From positions 1 through 52,950 of the forward strand of contig JASANZ010002138.1 in NCBI GenBank assembly GCA_030849805.1: 52,950 nucleotides of DNA, in the 5' to 3' direction. Below are positions 39,732 to 49,882 of the stretch, piece by piece. The stretch's first letter is position 1; the number at the start of each line of letters is the position of its first letter. The stretch is from Sergeia podlipaevii. Its lineage: Eukaryota; Euglenozoa; Kinetoplastea; Trypanosomatida; Trypanosomatidae. The notes below the pieces were generated by a model. It searched no databases. It saw only the letters and a list, made by a program, of their open reading frames with translations, and was not told where the DNA came from. The translations under genes and the position numbers were made by a program.

Positions 39732-40009
39732 AGGGCATATCAAGTCTTGCTTACTTTCTTGCTATTATTATCATTCCCTGATGTGCATTACTGACACACA
39801 CACACACACACACATTCATATATATATATATACGAGCAAGCTTTCTATTTTCTTCTCCTCTCTCTCTCTCTCACTGTTTAAATGTACTGCTCGAGACACT
39901 TGGTAGAAAAAGAAGTCCTATTTTTTTTCTTCTCAATTTTTTTTTTTTCACAAAACGACATACGTTGACACGTGCACAGGGAACAAAGGTCAGCTTATTA
40001 TTGGGAGAA
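39732..40009 (+). other. Spacer with CA, TA and TC repeats
   Basis: No gene is seen. Repeats are (CA)n at about 39795-39813, (TA)n at 39818-39832 and (TC)n at 39857-39872. The tract at 39919-39949 is followed by AG at 39978-39979, the likely acceptor for ATG 40010. Confidence 0.6.
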
Positions 40010-40528
40010 ATGCCTTCCTTCAAGGATATTGTCAAGACTCTGCGTGAGGCTACTCTGGCTTCTCTAGAGGCACACGGTGTCAGTGTGGACACTGACGCTG
40101 TTTGTGAGCAGGATGCACTCCTGCTCATGGCCATCTCCGCTCTTAAGGAGCTAGAGAGACTTGACAACGTCACTAGCGAGTGCGCAGAGGCTGCTAAGAC
40201 TGCTCGCAAGTCGCTCAAGACGCACCTCACCTCCTCCACCGGAGCCGGTGAGGAGGAGAAGCAGCGCCAGAAGCGAACACGCGAGCAAAGTGAGGAGGAC
40301 CAGCAACTGGAACTTGGCCAGTACGCCACTTCAGACGCTTTTGATGGGAACGACAAGAAGAAGGCGAAGTTTGCACGACTCATGGGGGGTGCCAAGCTTA
40401 CCAGTGGCGGGACTCGCCACAACACACACGCAGCGGACTCGAAGACGATTCACAAGATGAACACAGAATTGGAAAGCCAGTTTGACTACGCCCTTCAGCA
40501 CAAGGGAAAGAAAGGCCTTGGCGCGTAG
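40010..40528 (+). CDS. SMAP (small acidic protein-like) domain protein
   Basis: The 172-residue protein ends in a small acidic protein-like domain (about 118-172): K-F-A-R-L-M-G-G-A-K, a basic-polar stretch, K-M-N-T-E-L-E-S-Q-F-D, and the terminal K-G-L-G. The same pattern closes human SMAP (C11orf58) and KNOP1, which are small nuclear or nucleolar proteins of poorly defined role. The N-terminal 80 residues are helical. Residues about 83-102 are rich in E, K, Q and R with K-Q-R-Q-K-R-T-R, a likely nuclear signal. The upstream frame begins at TTG before the acceptor, so ATG 40010 is the start. Confidence 0.8.
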   Translation: MPSFKDIVKTLREATLASLEAHGVSVDTDAVCEQDALLLMAISALKELERLDNVTSECAEAAKTARKSLKTHLTSSTGAGEEEKQRQKRTREQSEEDQQLELGQYATSDAFDGNDKKKAKFARLMGGAKLTSGGTRHNTHAADSKTIHKMNTELESQFDYALQHKGKKGLGA

Positions 40529-41281
40529 TAGGTGCGCGGGCCTGGTGCAAGGCTATCTTGTGAGATAGAGCGTGAGATGATGACTGCGTGAGCATACAAG
40601 CATATATGAATATATGAATATGTTCACTATATTCGTTTGCTTGTAAATGCATACCTACGTACACATACACACATACGTACGTGGGCAACGATGGTCAATT
40701 AATCTGGACGTCTAAGAACACACACACACACATAAAAAAGAAAAAAAAATGAGAAAATAGAACATCTTCTCAATATATTGAATTGTAAAAGTGGGCATTT
40801 CCTGGCAGTTGGCAACTACTTGCACAGGATCTCTCTACTTGGCACTCCTTTTCAACAGATAAAGAGTATTCTTCATACATATATCTATGTGCTCATCTTT
40901 TTTTTCTTTTTCTCAATTTCACTTTTCCTTCCTTACAACGTTTTAATAGTTTACGGTTTAGCGTAATTGAAAAAAAGAAAGAAAGAAAAATAACATAATT
41001 GTGGACTGAAGGGAAGAAGAACAAGCGCGCGTTAGTGGTACGAAGTTTATCTGCCAGACTATATAGCACTTCAAGACAGTCGAACCAGCCCATTTACCTC
41101 AAGAGCCATTCAACCTCTTTCCTATTCTTTTTTTTTTTTTAAAAAAACTCCTCTTTTCAAACGTTTTCAGACGTCGCACTATATCAGAAAAGCTCCGAAG
41201 GCTTTTTTCTTAGTTTAGCAATCACACCACCTTTTTTTTTTCTTTCTCAAGCGCATAGTATACGAAGGGGTAGAAAAAAAA
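40529..41281 (+). other. Spacer before OGDH E1
   Basis: No gene is seen. A short CA repeat lies at 40720-40732. There are three tract-acceptor candidates for the next gene: AG at 41169-41170, AG at 41212-41213 and AG at 41250-41251. Confidence 0.6.
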
Positions 41282-44281
41282 ATGATGCGCCGTCTCGCCA
41301 CGAAGCGCGCAGTCGCTGCCGCTGCTGCCACTATGATGGCCTCCCGTCGCCACGCCGCTGATGGCGTGCCGGAGCGTCGCCTTCTCTTCGAAAACGACAG
41401 CTTTCTGACTGGTACTTCGGCCTGCTATGTGGACGGCCTTTACCAGGACTGGCGCAAGGACCCCGGCTCTGTCGACCCTTCCTGGGCTGAGGTTTTTTCT
41501 CGCAACGACCTTAATAATTATGACAAGCCCGTGCTGGACTCTGCGATCCGAGTGATGCCGATTCAGAGCGATGACGCCGCCACGGTGAAGCAGTCTCTGG
41601 ATGACTGCGGTCGTCTTACGTGGATGATCCAGGCCTTTGAGGATCGCGGCCATCTGCTCGCACAGACAGACCCTCTCGACTACGAAGACAGCGATCCCAC
41701 GCGCCGTACCCCTTCCCGCAAGTACAAGGACATGGTTCGTCTCGATCTTAACTACTTTGGTTTCACCAATGCTGACGCTGATCGCGTGGTGCGTGTTGGC
41801 TTCCAGGACAAGGTGGGCGGCGTGCTGAATACGTCTAGCCCCCCAATGACCATCCGCCAGCTGCACGATCTCCTCATGCGCCGCTACTGCGGAAAGATGG
41901 GCTTTGAGCTTTCTCACGTTGTGGATCCCGATGCGAAGCGCTTCATCCGCAGTCACATTGAGCTGGATGGCGCAGAGAGCGCGCTGCACCGCACCCTCTC
42001 CAAGGAGGAGAAGCTGTTCTGCTGGGACATTATTGCGTCTGCCGTCCATTTTGAAGACTTCTTCAAGCGCAAGTACTCTACGCAGAAGCGCTTTGGCTGC
42101 GACGGCGCTGAGAGCATGATTGTCGGTCTGCGCGCACTGCTGGAGGCGTCCTCGCGTTTTGGTGTGGAGAAGATCAATCTTGGCATGGCGCACCGTGGCC
42201 GCCTCAATGTGCTGTGCCACATTATTGGCAAGCCCTTTGAGGTGATTCTCAAGGAGTTCGTCGGTGTCACCGGACCCGAGCTCCTCCCCTTCAAGATCCA
42301 GTCTGACGTCAAGTACCACCTTGGTTGTCACGCCCAGCTACCATTGCGCTCAAGCAAAGTGATGGAGACGGAAATGCTGTGCAACCCATCACACCTAGAA
42401 GCCGTCAACCCTGTCGTGCAGGGCTACACACGCGCCGCGCAGGTCGATCGGAGTGCTGAGGGTCGCGGGCAGGTAATGCCGATTGAGATCCACGGCGATG
42501 CCGCCTTCTCTGGTCAGGGTGTGGCGTTCGAGTCGATGTGCATCAGTGAGGTGGGTGAGTACGACACTGGCGGTACAATCCACATTGTCTGCAACAACCA
42601 AATTGGCTTTACCACAGATCCCAAGTCTAGCCGCAGTAGCGCTTATTGCACAGACCTCGGCCGTGTATACGGTTGCCCTATCCTTCACGTCAACGGCGAT
42701 TCTCCCGAGGACGTCACACGCGTCTTTGAGTTTGCTGCCGAGTACCGCGCTCGCTTCCGTCGCTCCGTGGTGATCGATCTTGTATGCTACCGCCGCTACG
42801 GACACAACGAGAACGACGACCCTAGCATTACCCAGCCGCTCATGTACGCGCGGGTGCGTAGCACCCCAGATGTGTTCCGACGTTACTCTGACCAGCTCAT
42901 CGCGGAGGGTGTGGTGACCACGAAGCAGGTCACTGACAAGAGCATCTCCGAGAAGGCGCGCTACGGCTCCTTCCATGACTCCGCCATGACGGTCAACTAC
43001 GCTGACTATCTCAAGGCAAGCATCCCTGCAAAGTGGAAGCACATGAAGTACTCTGACGAACTCGGAAATGTGTCGTGTGGCGCCACCGCCATCTCTCAGT
43101 CTCAGGTAGATACGATTCTTCGTGCCCTCAAGACTTACCCCGCCGGCTTCAAGGTGCACCCGAAGCTACTCAACGTGCTGGACCGCCGAAACGACAGCAT
43201 TGAGTCTGGCACTGGCATCGACTGGGGCTCAGCCGAGGCTCTCGCCTTCGGTTCTTTGCTTCTGGACGGTCATGATTTGCGCCTGATGGGTGAGGACGTT
43301 GAGCGTGGTACTTTCTCTCAGAGGCACGCCGTCTTGCACGATCAGAACACCGATGCCCTGTATACCCCACTCACCAATATGGAGGGCAGCAAGGGTAAGC
43401 TTATTATCACCAACTCTCCCCTTAGTGAGTACGGCATGCTTGGATACGCTGCCGGCTACTCACTTCACGACCCCAACACGCTCGTCATCTGGGAGGCGCA
43501 GTACGGCGACTTTGCTAACGGCGGTACCATCATCTTTGATCAGTTTCTCTCTGCTGGAGAGTCCAAGTGGAATCAACAGCAGTCGTGCATTGTGTCGCTG
43601 CCGCATGGGTACGACGGTAAGGGCTCTGAGCACAGCAGCGGCAGGCTGGAGCGCTTCCTTCAGATGAGTAACGAGGATGAGCAGACCCCTCTGTACAGTC
43701 CCGCCGAGCGTGCGCACCGCGTTAATTGGGAGGTGGTGTACCCCAGCACTCCGGCACAGTACTTCCACCTGCTCCGCCGCCACATGAAGCGTGACTTCCG
43801 CAAGCCCCTCACGATTTTCTTCTCCAAACAGTTCTTGCGTGCGCCGAATGTGTCTACATTGGCGGAGATCACTAGCGGCAGCTTCCAGCCCGTCATTGAG
43901 GACCCCTCCGTGCCCCCTGCGCAGGCTCGTCGCCTGGTGATGTGCACCGGACAGATCTACCACACCCTCAACAAGTTCCGTGAGACGCAAGGCATCAAGG
44001 ATGTCGCTCTTGTGCGCATTGAGGAGCTCTCACCCTTCCCCATGGCTGAGGTTCACAAGCTTCTCTCTGAATATAGCAATGCCGAGCTCATGTGGGCTCA
44101 GGAGGAGCCGAAGAACATGGGTGCCTGGGGTCATGTGGAACCGCGCATTGAGCACCTCACCAAGGACAAGCGTCCTCTGGCATATGTGGGACGCGCAATC
44201 AATGCCTCTCCGGCCACAGGTTACAAGAGCAGACACGACAAGGAGCAGGAGCAAATCTGCGCTATGACGTTTGACCACTAA
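41282..44281 (+). CDS. OGDH: 2-oxoglutarate dehydrogenase E1 component
   Basis: The 999-residue thiamine diphosphate enzyme decarboxylates 2-oxoglutarate and passes the succinyl group to E2 lipoate in the TCA cycle. The N-terminus is basic and Ala/Arg-rich without acidic residues for 26 positions, a mitochondrial presequence. The E1-specific N-terminal segment Y-V-D-G-L-Y-Q-D-W follows at about 49. Core motifs seen: G-M-A-H-R-G-R-L-N near 300, G-D-A-A-F-S-G-Q-G near 404 (TPP binding), N-N-Q-I-G-F-T-T near 438, R-R-Y-G-H-N-E-N-D-D-P near 504, G-T-F-S-Q-R-H near 676, and E-A-Q-Y-G-D-F-A-N-G near 737. Length is full. Codon use is strongly biased and produces long antisense open frames that are not genes. 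Kinetoplastids may have a second E1; it is not here. Confidence 0.97.
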   Translation: MMRRLATKRAVAAAAATMMASRRHAADGVPERRLLFENDSFLTGTSACYVDGLYQDWRKDPGSVDPSWAEVFSRNDLNNYDKPVLDSAIRVMPIQSDDAATVKQSLDDCGRLTWMIQAFEDRGHLLAQTDPLDYEDSDPTRRTPSRKYKDMVRLDLNYFGFTNADADRVVRVGFQDKVGGVLNTSSPPMTIRQLHDLLMRRYCGKMGFELSHVVDPDAKRFIRSHIELDGAESALHRTLSKEEKLFCWDIIASAVHFEDFFKRKYSTQKRFGCDGAESMIVGLRALLEASSRFGVEKINLGMAHRGRLNVLCHIIGKPFEVILKEFVGVTGPELLPFKIQSDVKYHLGCHAQLPLRSSKVMETEMLCNPSHLEAVNPVVQGYTRAAQVDRSAEGRGQVMPIEIHGDAAFSGQGVAFESMCISEVGEYDTGGTIHIVCNNQIGFTTDPKSSRSSAYCTDLGRVYGCPILHVNGDSPEDVTRVFEFAAEYRARFRRSVVIDLVCYRRYGHNENDDPSITQPLMYARVRSTPDVFRRYSDQLIAEGVVTTKQVTDKSISEKARYGSFHDSAMTVNYADYLKASIPAKWKHMKYSDELGNVSCGATAISQSQVDTILRALKTYPAGFKVHPKLLNVLDRRNDSIESGTGIDWGSAEALAFGSLLLDGHDLRLMGEDVERGTFSQRHAVLHDQNTDALYTPLTNMEGSKGKLIITNSPLSEYGMLGYAAGYSLHDPNTLVIWEAQYGDFANGGTIIFDQFLSAGESKWNQQQSCIVSLPHGYDGKGSEHSSGRLERFLQMSNEDEQTPLYSPAERAHRVNWEVVYPSTPAQYFHLLRRHMKRDFRKPLTIFFSKQFLRAPNVSTLAEITSGSFQPVIEDPSVPPAQARRLVMCTGQIYHTLNKFRETQGIKDVALVRIEELSPFPMAEVHKLLSEYSNAELMWAQEEPKNMGAWGHVEPRIEHLTKDKRPLAYVGRAINASPATGYKSRHDKEQEQICAMTFDH

Positions 44282-44814
44282 TGTAGAGAGAGAGGGGAAG
44301 GTGGAGGGTGTGTTGATTGCGTCTGCACGACCTATGCGATGCGAGCGAGAGCGGGAGAGCAAGAGCAAAGAGCAACTGAAGGAGAGGAGTGTGCGGGGTG
44401 TCCTTTTGGAGGTGTGCCACTTGCTTTTCCTCCATTTTTTTTGTTTATCGGATTTGCTCTGCAGAGGTTCTTCGCACCATCTAGTAGCAAAAATGAAAGG
44501 AGAAATCGTAGTACTATATTTATATCTTCATTATTAATGTATTGCGGGTATTCAGGAGTTTTTTCTCTATATTATTCTTTCGGGTAGTAAACAAACAAAC
44601 AAAAAAACACACACACACAAGAAAAAAGAAACCAAAAGGAAAAGCGAAAAAGTAACAATGGACTGGGTACATGTATTATTGTTTCGTACGCTTGCGTGGA
44701 GCTGCTCGGCACTTTCAGTCTTTTTTTTTTTCTCTGTAGTGAGGACACAGACACACGTAGAACTGAGGGTAACATGGGCGTGGACAGTACGTGCGTCCGC
44801 GCATGTGTATGTGT

Positions 44815-44837
44815 GTGAGTGAGTGAGTGAGTGAGTG
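44815..44837. repeat. (GTGA)n microsatellite
   Basis: About five to six GTGA/GAGT units in the spacer after OGDH E1. Confidence 0.85.
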
Positions 44838-45175
44838 CAGTTTTATGTAAAGCGGGTCTTATTTTGTCAAGTTGCTCACACAAACGAAGCGATTTGCTTA
44901 TGAGCAGATGCTCGTGTAGAAAAGAAAGTAGGGAGAAGTGGGCTGGAAAAGTAATAATTATTTACCAAGATGAACGCTCTCTCTCTATACTATTATTATT
45001 AATCACACAAACAAACGAACTCGTAGGCCCTTTATCAAAGTTTTTTTTTTTCTCTATATATTTTTGTGGAAGCAGGTATTTTTTTTTCTTTTGGTGTTCT
45101 AGTCTCTAAGGATAACAAAGTATTATACTGTACACGATCACTTCTACCTCACTACGCTCTTGAGAGTGCAGGGTG

Positions 45176-45180
<5 letters not shown>

Positions 45181-45209
<29 letters not shown>
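45181..45209. repeat. (GA)n microsatellite
   Basis: About 14 uninterrupted GA units in the spacer after OGDH E1, followed by more purine-rich sequence. Confidence 0.9.
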
Positions 45210-45215
<6 letters not shown>

Positions 45216-46374
45216 GCGAAGGGGGAATGTGTGTTTTTTAGCCTTGCCTTTGTTATAGTCCTGTAGGGTTTCCCCTTTTTTTTTTTCTCTTGCGTGTGTG
45301 TGTGTGTGTTTTGTCACCAGAAGCCAACTTCCTTCAAACTGTTCTGAGAGATGTGTAGAAAGAAAAAGGGGAGAGCGAGAGGAGTGCTGATTTTTTTTTT
45401 CTCAACTTGTTAGCGAAAAAGAATGAGTGAGAGAAAGAAAAATTGGCGAGCTTCTTCTACGCTTCGCTTTCTGCTGTCCCTATGTTTTACGTCCCCCCCC
45501 TCTTTGTTCAGTATGTAATTTTTCTTTCCTTTGAAAGTGCTTTTTATTTCACGAAGTGCTGAAGTAGTATGGTTCTGCTTGACAGAAGCAGAGCAACAGT
45601 TCTTCTGCAATACGAAGGGGGGGGGGAGAAGGGATTGAATTGATTTTGAGGCGGTCAAAGTGAGAGGGGCTTAGGTTTTCGTGTAATAGCATTTCTCTTG
45701 TTCTTACAGTGGTAATAGTGAAGTACCTTTGACATATCCAGGATATGGTAGTACGTACGTGTGTCTGTGCATATATATATATGAACGATGCGGCTGTGTA
45801 TATGCGTACGACTCGCACAAGACAAACAAACGAACAGTACGAATGCCAAATATTCAAAGCATTGCATCCACTACTGCACATGTGCAAGCAATCAAAAATG
45901 TTTTTTAAAAAATACTATCTTTTTAATTTTTTTTTAAAATATACGTGCATGACCTCCATTGTGTCTTTTCTTTCCCTTGAAGAGACACTGCACAAGCGCG
46001 AAATGGCGGACTTCAACATTGTTGCTTATTTGATGTGTGCCTTGAGACTTTACACTACACTCCCCCGTTTTTTTTTTACGTTTCTATATATATATTTTTG
46101 CTTATTATTTCAAGATAGGCGGTGAAAGAAAAACCACTCATTCAGCGCTACTTTTGTCTTATCTTTTGCTTATTCACACGACACATCCAGTTTTTTAGCG
46201 ACGCTTTAATCTGCTTTTTTTCATTTTCTCTTTCCTTCTTAGTGTTACTCTGCATTCAGCCTCTGTATTGACTGATAGTGCTCAGTTATCTATATATCTA
46301 GTCAATTCCTTTTTTTTTCTTTTTTTAAAAATATATATTTATTGTAAGGTGTGTTCTGAACATTCTCAACCACA

Positions 46375-46977
46375 ATGCTTCGCCGCTCCTCCGCGTTTCT
46401 TGCCGACGGCAAGGCCAACAAGATCTACGAGCTTCGCACGTACGCCATTGTGCCTGGCATGTACGATAAGTTTAACACTCTTGCGATGGAGATGATGCCC
46501 AAGCGTCCCGCAGTGGGCAGCAAGTGCCTGGGGTACTGGACAGTGCAGCTCGGTGCCATCAATGAGTTCAATCACATTTGGGAGTATGACAGTCTAAAGC
46601 ACCGCTACGACTGTCGTAAGATTGTGGACAGTGACCAGGAGTGGGCCCGCAGCTACGTGAAGCCAATGCAGCAGGTGCTAATGTCTCAGTCTAACATGAT
46701 GCTGCGCCTTGTGTATCGCGAAGGTAATGCCAGCACCATGAGCTACAAGTACATGATGAAGATATCGTCCGATCCCGACATTCAACTCTCTGGCCCGTCC
46801 GCTATTCTCGCAGCGACGTTCCAGGTGATGATTGGCGCTGAGGAAGGCAAGTACGTGCATATTGTGAAGGCAAAGAACCTAGACGACGTTATCCCCTTGC
46901 AGCCATCTCCCGGGAGCGTCTCAAAGATTATGGGTCCTACTCGCTGGTCCTCAGGCTGCGGATGTGTGTGGCGCTAA
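46375..46977 (+). CDS. NIPSNAP-family mitochondrial protein
   Basis: The 200-residue protein carries a NIPSNAP domain (about 16-115). The entry strand I-Y-E-L-R-T-Y is diagnostic, followed by I-V-P-G-M-Y-D-K-F, then L-G-Y-W-T-V-Q-L-G and N-E-F-N-H-I-W-E-Y, the dimeric alpha/beta-barrel pattern. The N-terminus, M-L-R-R-S-S-A-F-L, suits a short mitochondrial presequence. Animal NIPSNAPs are mitochondrial matrix proteins implicated in mitophagy signalling; the function in protists is unknown. The C-terminal 60 residues (V-S-K-I-M-G-P-T-R-W then a C-G-C motif) are not a second full NIPSNAP domain, though I-V-K-A-K-N-L could be a degenerate remnant. Confidence 0.85.
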   Translation: MLRRSSAFLADGKANKIYELRTYAIVPGMYDKFNTLAMEMMPKRPAVGSKCLGYWTVQLGAINEFNHIWEYDSLKHRYDCRKIVDSDQEWARSYVKPMQQVLMSQSNMMLRLVYREGNASTMSYKYMMKISSDPDIQLSGPSAILAATFQVMIGAEEGKYVHIVKAKNLDDVIPLQPSPGSVSKIMGPTRWSSGCGCVWR

Positions 46978-48015
46978 GCCCTTTTTTTTGAGGAGGGGGA
47001 GGGGGGTGCTGCGCTCGTGCGTTGTACAGGGCGATATATGTGTGCGTGTGTGTGCGTACGTGCCTTTGCGTAGATGAAATGGGTACGCGAATACCGGGAG
47101 TTGAGACCTCTCCACGAGAAACAACAACAACAGCGTCAAAAGAAAAAAAAAGAAATTAATAGTATATTAAGCACAGCGTTACGATCGAAACTGAAAGAGA
47201 AGATGAAGTCCTCTAGCATTTATGTGCCCCAGGCGAGGATGCACGCGTACACATACATACATACATACATCACACACACGCACTGCTCTTGTTGTTACGC
47301 TGTACGATTGATGTGGAATGGGAAAACTTTAAAGAAATGCTACTGAACCTTTTGGCCAGTGTTTGCAGTTTTTCGTCCTTTTTTTTCTTTACCACTCAAC
47401 GTACGTACACGGACATGGAATGTACTAATATTCAGGGAAAAAAATACAAGAGAAAAACGATAAATGAAAGTACGGAAAGAAACAGATGATCCCACTGGCA
47501 AGGATGCTGATGGACGGAGAGGAGGTCGATGCAAGTAGGAGTAGGGGGTGGAGTTTACTTGAAGTATTTTGATTTGTATATACTGTTTATATTCTCTATA
47601 GCGTGGATTGTTTAGCGCTTGGATTTTCTATATTTATATATACTTTTTTTTGCGAGGGGATGCTATTTCAGCAACGAAAAATAGCGTTGTACATATATAT
47701 TTATATATTTAACTGTTGACACTTTCTACTAGAAAAAGGAGTGGGTGCGTCGAAGCGTATATTCTTTTTATTTTTTTAATTCACCGGAGTATTAGGTGCT
47801 TTTTCTGCCTAGTGCATTATTATCATTATAACAATTCTTTTTCTCTAAACTCTTCCTTTTCATTTTTTTTTTTTGCCGTTTTACTTTTATCGCGTTGTCA
47901 ACCCATGACGAGATGCGCAGAGCATACACTGCATACATACGTGCACACAGGCACACACTCACAATTTAATCTTCATACATACGCGCGCACATCGCCTAGT
48001 AGGCGTAGCTGATTA
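46978..48015 (+). other. Spacer before GT25 gene
   Basis: No gene is seen. Contains an (ACAT)n repeat at about 47249-47270, TA-rich stretches near 47630-47710 and a T/C tract at about 47836-47890. Two ATGs lie just after this tract, before the gene's own ATG at 48016, so a short upstream ORF is possible. TAG triplets lie at 47998-48009, just ahead of it. Confidence 0.5.
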
Positions 48016-48825
48016 ATGCTGAGAAGGTCTCCGTGCTGGGCTTACAACTTCCCCTTTACTAGAGTTTTTGTGATTAACTTGGACCGACGACCCGACAGGT
48101 GGCAACACGTTAGCCACCAACTTCTCACAGTAGCGAGATTGCCAGCAGTACATGTGGAACGCTGCTCTGCGGTGGAAGGGTCGAACGTTGCCTCACACAG
48201 CAAGGTGCTCTACGGCTTTGGGCTTGTGTCGAAGTTGGGCGTGCGCCGGCTTCAAGTACCCCCTACGCACCGTATATGGGGAATGGATCTGAATCCGGGT
48301 GCTGTGGGCTGTGCCTTGAGTCATGTTAGACTGTGGGCACGCATCGCCGCTGAGGGCCAGTACCAGGGGTTTCCACATAAGCGAATTGCTGCAGGAGGGA
48401 GGCGTGAGCCGGTATATTTTATTGTGGAGGATGATGCCGTGTTTTCGTCAGACTTCCTGCGCAAGTACATGGAGGTGAGCGCGCATGTGCCAGAGGACTG
48501 GCAAGTGCTGTACGTTGGTGGCCTCGACACAGCTCAGCAGTGTCCACAGATGCAGGTGGCGGAGGGCGTGTGTAGGGTACCTCAGTTCCATCGCACGACC
48601 AGTGCATACGTCGTTACACCCGCTGGAGCCCGTCGCCTACTAACCACGTGCCTTCCTCTCACCTACCAGCTAGACACTGCGATGACTATGCACGCTGCTC
48701 CTGGCAGTGAGGCTCCCGTGCCGTACATTCAGGACCCGCTTACCTACACGCTTCAGCCACCGCTTGTAGCACAGGCAGCGCAGCTAGGATCCGACATACA
48801 AGGCGATCCACCATCAAGTCTCTGA
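48016..48825 (+). CDS. Glycosyltransferase family 25 protein
   Basis: The 269-residue protein has the GT25 pattern found in bacterial LPS glycosyltransferases and animal collagen galactosyltransferases. It begins V-F-V-I-N-L-D-R-R-P-D-R-W (about 18-30), then G-A-V-G-C-A-L-S-H-V-R-L-W near 95-107, the metal-binding E-D-D at 138-140 inside F-I-V-E-D-D-A-V-F, and T-S-A-Y-V-V-T-P-A-G-A-R-R-L near 195. A late Q-L-D motif (about 217-219) probably completes the active site. There is no signal peptide or membrane anchor, and an in-frame stop just before the ATG excludes a longer form, so it would be a soluble, perhaps cytosolic enzyme, odd for a eukaryotic glycosyltransferase. Its acceptor is unknown. 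Confidence 0.85.
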   Translation: MLRRSPCWAYNFPFTRVFVINLDRRPDRWQHVSHQLLTVARLPAVHVERCSAVEGSNVASHSKVLYGFGLVSKLGVRRLQVPPTHRIWGMDLNPGAVGCALSHVRLWARIAAEGQYQGFPHKRIAAGGRREPVYFIVEDDAVFSSDFLRKYMEVSAHVPEDWQVLYVGGLDTAQQCPQMQVAEGVCRVPQFHRTTSAYVVTPAGARRLLTTCLPLTYQLDTAMTMHAAPGSEAPVPYIQDPLTYTLQPPLVAQAAQLGSDIQGDPPSSL

Positions 48826-49234
48826 TGCTCCTTTGTTACTTGATACAGGATGGCAGCAATGACTCGCTGCTGAGTGTTGCGACGTACCCTCTGTGATGGA
48901 TGCTCTTGTGACAGACGCACATACACACAAAAGTGACAGTCACGCCGCCGTGTTGTGCATCTTCTAACGGCTTAAAGGATATATATATATATATATACAT
49001 ATACATACAACCATTGCTTGCTCCATCTATATCATTGTTATCCTTATCATATCTTTGCGTGCCCGCTCCAGTGTCTTTGGGTATTACTGCTACATCGTTT
49101 TGACGTTTCCCATGTTTTTCCTCTTTTTCTCTTTTTTTTTCTTTTTTTTTTCCCCCATAAGTGCAAGATACCGCACGTACACATTTGTATCTTTACATCT
49201 GCGCTATTTACACTCAAAGTAAAAAAAAAAAAAG
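48826..49234 (+). other. Spacer before VPS24 gene
   Basis: No gene is seen. A (TA)n repeat lies at about 48980-48998. A strong tract at 49104-49156 is followed by AG at 49160-49161, the likely acceptor. Confidence 0.6.
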
Positions 49235-49882
49235 ATGTTCAAAAAGATTTTTCACAGGACCACTCCCGAGGAGGAGGTCAAACAGTGGACTCGCAATCTG
49301 CGTTCTGAGCAGCGTAAGGTGGACCTGCAAATTAGCAAGATCCAGCGCGAGGAGCAGAAGGTGAAGATAGCCATGAAGCAAGCCGCAAAGAAGGAGGACC
49401 CTGTGGCAGTGCGCATGCTTGCCAAGGAGCTCATCCGTTCTCGCAAGGCAGTGAACCGCCTGTACACTGCCAAGGCCCAGATGAACTCCGTCTGTATGCA
49501 GCTGCAGAACCAAGTTTCACAGGTGAAGCTGGCGGGGCACATGGAAAGGAGCGGAGAGATTATGAAGGACATGAATCAACTAGTAAACGTGAAGGAGGTC
49601 AGTCAAACGATGCGAGAGATGAGTAAGGAAATGGCAAAGACGGGGCTCATTGAGGAGGTGATGAACGACACTATTGACAACGCGCTCGACGAAGATATTA
49701 GCGATAGCGAACTTGACGTGGAGGTGAACAAGGTGGTCGAGGAGTTGATGCAAGGTCAGATGCAGGGGGCAAGGGTTGGAGCTTCAAAGATACCAGTGAA
49801 GCAGCCAGAGCAGGAGGAGGCTGTCGAGGATGAAGAGGATGAGGAGCTCATGAAGAAGTTCAATGCGCTGAGGGCATCATAG
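49235..49882 (+). CDS. VPS24: ESCRT-III subunit VPS24/CHMP3
   Basis: The 215-residue protein is an ESCRT-III subunit that co-polymerises with VPS2 and SNF7 to sever membrane necks in multivesicular body formation and other scission events. The N-terminus M-F-K-K-I-F-H-R-T-T-P-E-E is followed by V-K-Q-W-T-R-N-L-R-S-E, typical of VPS24. The basic alpha1/alpha2 hairpin spans about 15-110 and the regulatory acidic C-terminus about 150-215. The last residues, D-E-E-L-M-K-K-F-N-A-L-R, form an MIT-interacting motif (MIM1) for VPS4 binding. Length fits CHMP3. VPS2 differs in its N-terminal sequence and was considered but fits less well. Confidence 0.88.
   Translation: MFKKIFHRTTPEEEVKQWTRNLRSEQRKVDLQISKIQREEQKVKIAMKQAAKKEDPVAVRMLAKELIRSRKAVNRLYTAKAQMNSVCMQLQNQVSQVKLAGHMERSGEIMKDMNQLVNVKEVSQTMREMSKEMAKTGLIEEVMNDTIDNALDEDISDSELDVEVNKVVEELMQGQMQGARVGASKIPVKQPEQEEAVEDEEDEELMKKFNALRAS

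Larger units (their letters stand above)
44282..46374 (+). other. Unusually long spacer rich in simple repeats
   Basis: No convincing gene is seen in 2.1 kb. Repeats include (GTGA)n at about 44815-44837, (GA)n at 45181-45209, (GT)n at about 45295-45310 and several T runs. A 10-G run is near 45617-45627. The acceptor for the next gene is probably AG at 46241-46242 after a tract at 46211-46240. Short open frames in it are low-complexity and probably chance. Confidence 0.6.

Noticed and set aside
41222..42331. 369-codon open frame antisense to OGDH E1
   Set aside because: It mirrors the strong third-position bias of the sense gene, matches no family and opposes the array direction. The same applies to the antisense frame at 42395-43159.
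45745..46125. 126-residue open frame in the long spacer
   Set aside because: Translated repeats and T runs; starts before tracts and shows no coding bias.
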